Positions 14,253 through 15,638 of a stretch of 15,638 bases of DNA are shown one piece after another. The position numbers were made by a program, and so were the translations under genes. The notes under the pieces are model-generated. The model ran no database searches and was not told the origin of the DNA. It was given only the letters and a program-made list of their open reading frames with translations. Numbering within the stretch: the stretch's first letter is position 1; each line of letters begins with the position of its first letter. Location of the stretch: contig JBQTIA010000088.1 in assembly GCA_052388455.1 (NCBI GenBank), positions 1-15,638 of the forward strand, given 5' to 3'. The DNA is from CAZSNH01 sp052388455 (lineage in GTDB: Bacteria; Pseudomonadota; Alphaproteobacteria; Rhizobiales; Hyphomicrobiaceae).

Positions 14253-15500
14253 ATGACCGGCGTCGCCGCCCATGTCCCGCACCTCGCGGCCGTGCCGCAG
14301 ACGGGCCTTGCGCGAAGCTCCTCCGACCAAAACGTGCTGATCGCCGGCGGCGGGATCGCGGGTCTCAGCTGTGCCGTCGCACTGGCCCGCCAGGGCATCG
14401 CGAGCCACGTTCTCGAGCGCCGGCCCGCTTTCGCCGAAGAGGGCGCCGGAATCCAGATCGGACCCAACGGCACGCGCCTCCTCGCAGACCTCGGCATCGC
14501 GGAGGTACTGGCCCCCCGCGCCGCGCGGCCTGCGCACCTCGATATCATGGACGCGACGACAGGCCAGCGTCTGTCGCGACTGCCGCTTGGAACCTGGATC
14601 GCCACGCGTCACGGCGCGCCCTACTGGACCGCGCATCGCGCCGACCTGCATTCGGCCATCGCGGGTCGTGCGCTGGCCGATACGCTGGTACGCGTGACGA
14701 TGGCCGCGGAGGTCGACAGTATCGTCGAGCGGACGGACGGCGTGACCGTGACGACGCGGCAGGGCGGTACTTTTCACGGGGCCGCCCTGGTCGCGGCGGA
14801 CGGACTGTGGTCCACCTGCCGGCGCTTGATCTTTCCACACCAGAAGCAGCCGGCATTCGCTCGCCGGCAGGCCATGCGGGCCGTGATTCCGGCCGCCACG
14901 CTGCCGGCCCCGCTGGATCGCGACGCGACGACCCTCTGGTTCAGCCCGGGCTGTCACGTGGTCCACTATCCGGTCCGCGGCGGAGATGAGGTAGCGATCG
15001 TCGTCGTCTTCGCCGAAAGCCGCCCGCACGACGGCTGGAGTAGCGAGGTGCTGCCCGCGCACGTCCGGAGCCACGCGGCTGGTCTCGCCGCGCCGCTCGC
15101 CCGCCTCCTCGCGCAGCCGGAGAGCTGGCGGGCGTGGTCGCTCTTCACCATGCCGGAGGGCATCGTGCGCCGCTGGACGGAAGGCCGTGTCGCGCTGATC
15201 GGCGATGCGGCGCACCCCGTCCTTCCTTTCCTCGCTCAAGGCGGCGTTCTGGCCATCGAGGATGCCGTGGTGCTGGCACGTGTTTTGGATGCGCGCCGCG
15301 CGGACATCACAGCAGCACTGCGCACCTTCGAGCTGCAGCGGCGGCGACGCACGGCCCGCGTCGCCCGCGCCTCGCTCCGCAACGGCTGGATCTACCATCT
15401 CGACGGTCTGCCGGCAGCGGCGCGCAACGCGGCGATCCGAACAATCACCCCGCATCGGCTCATGCAGGGATTCGACTGGCTTTACGGCTGGCGGCCTTAG
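14253..15500 (+). CDS. FAD-dependent class A monooxygenase (salicylate hydroxylase-like)
   Basis: A 415-residue single-component flavoprotein monooxygenase of the PHBH/UbiH superfamily. The FAD-binding fold is VLIAGGGIAGLSCAVALARQ (28-47), with Glu55 for the ribose. GAGIQIGPNGTRLL (65-78), the DG motif ALVAADGLWSTCRR (178-191) and the GD motif RVALIGDAAHPVLPFLAQGG (312-331) follow. The last form is common in salicylate and 3-hydroxybenzoate hydroxylase relatives. It would use NAD(P)H and oxygen to hydroxylate an aromatic compound; the substrate is unknown. The ATG at 14253, 16 bases after the zf-CHCC stop, gives a short N-terminal extension; a weak AGG precedes it. The frame is open further upstream, but that part overlaps the zinc protein. 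The stop TAG at 15498-15500 overlaps the first bases of repeat copy 2. Confidence 0.87.
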   Translation: MTGVAAHVPHLAAVPQTGLARSSSDQNVLIAGGGIAGLSCAVALARQGIASHVLERRPAFAEEGAGIQIGPNGTRLLADLGIAEVLAPRAARPAHLDIMDATTGQRLSRLPLGTWIATRHGAPYWTAHRADLHSAIAGRALADTLVRVTMAAEVDSIVERTDGVTVTTRQGGTFHGAALVAADGLWSTCRRLIFPHQKQPAFARRQAMRAVIPAATLPAPLDRDATTLWFSPGCHVVHYPVRGGDEVAIVVVFAESRPHDGWSSEVLPAHVRSHAAGLAAPLARLLAQPESWRAWSLFTMPEGIVRRWTEGRVALIGDAAHPVLPFLAQGGVLAIEDAVVLARVLDARRADITAALRTFELQRRRRTARVARASLRNGWIYHLDGLPAAARNAAIRTITPHRLMQGFDWLYGWRP

Positions 15501-15561
15501 ACCACGTTTCCCTTCGGAGCCTATCAGGCCGAAGCGTGAATCGTCGGTCTCATCAAAGATC
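15499..15561 (+). repeat. Palindromic repeat, copy 2
   Basis: Same orientation as the copy at 12691. The outer arms are AGACCACG (15499-15506) and CGT-c-GGTCT (15542-15550), and the inner arms are CTTCGG (15512-15517) and CCGAAG (15529-15534). Between the copies, the 23-base inner hairpin differs at 3 positions. The following 26-base tail (GTGAATCG to ATC) differs at 2. One extra base lies left of the inner stem. The repeat begins inside the stop codon of the monooxygenase gene and could shape its 3' end. The rest of the window to 15638 shows no gene. Confidence 0.75.
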
Positions 15562-15638
15562 TAGCCCGACCTATGCACCAGAACGCGACCGCGATCGCAC
15601 GAACGTGAGTCGATCCACGGCGACGAATGGCGAACAGC

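Noticed and set aside
1..15638. tRNA, rRNA, CRISPR array, transposase or phage genes
   Set aside because: None was recognised on either strand; all long frames are accounted for by the listed genes or their shadows.

Overview
This is a high-GC, gene-dense chromosomal window with short intergenic gaps. The gene content points to an alphaproteobacterium, probably Hyphomicrobiales: a small NDUFS6-like CHCC zinc protein, an extensin-like LAS-fold lipoprotein, a secreted DUF900-type hydrolase and palindromic intergenic repeats. This is inferred from families and layout; no marker gene fixes the genus.

Layout. (1) 1-497: the 3' end of an Ala/Pro-rich protein that begins outside the window, followed by a strong hairpin terminator. 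(2) 542-1998, minus strand: a two-gene ABC exporter of the FetA/FetB (YbbL/YbbM) type with an ATGA overlap. (3) 2363-4459, plus: a secreted fusion of seven 42-residue TPRs and a DUF900-like alpha/beta hydrolase. (4) 4474-11853: a polyamine region. A gamma-glutamylputrescine synthetase-like glutamine synthetase (minus) is divergent from a potF-potG-potH-potI importer set, which is followed by a PuuB-like flavin oxidase. (5) 11860-12531, minus: an extensin-like lipoprotein with zinc-peptidase-type residues. (6) 12532-13098: a non-coding stretch with three separate nested palindromes. (7) 13099-15500: an alpha/beta hydrolase (minus), divergent from a zf-CHCC protein and a class A flavin monooxygenase.

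How the genes work together. The PotFGHI-like importer would bring putrescine or a related polyamine into the cell. The PuuA-like ligase would gamma-glutamylate it and the PuuB-like oxidase would oxidise the product. This is the first half of the Puu pathway; homologues of PuuC and PuuD are not in the window. The zf-CHCC and monooxygenase genes are 16 bases apart and probably co-transcribed.

No wholly new multi-gene system is evident. The items most worth a second look are the TPR-hydrolase fusion, a mixed PotF/PotD ligand pocket in the binding protein, a 158-base nested palindrome inside the pot cluster, and a roughly 62-base palindromic repeat present in two copies 2.8 kb apart.
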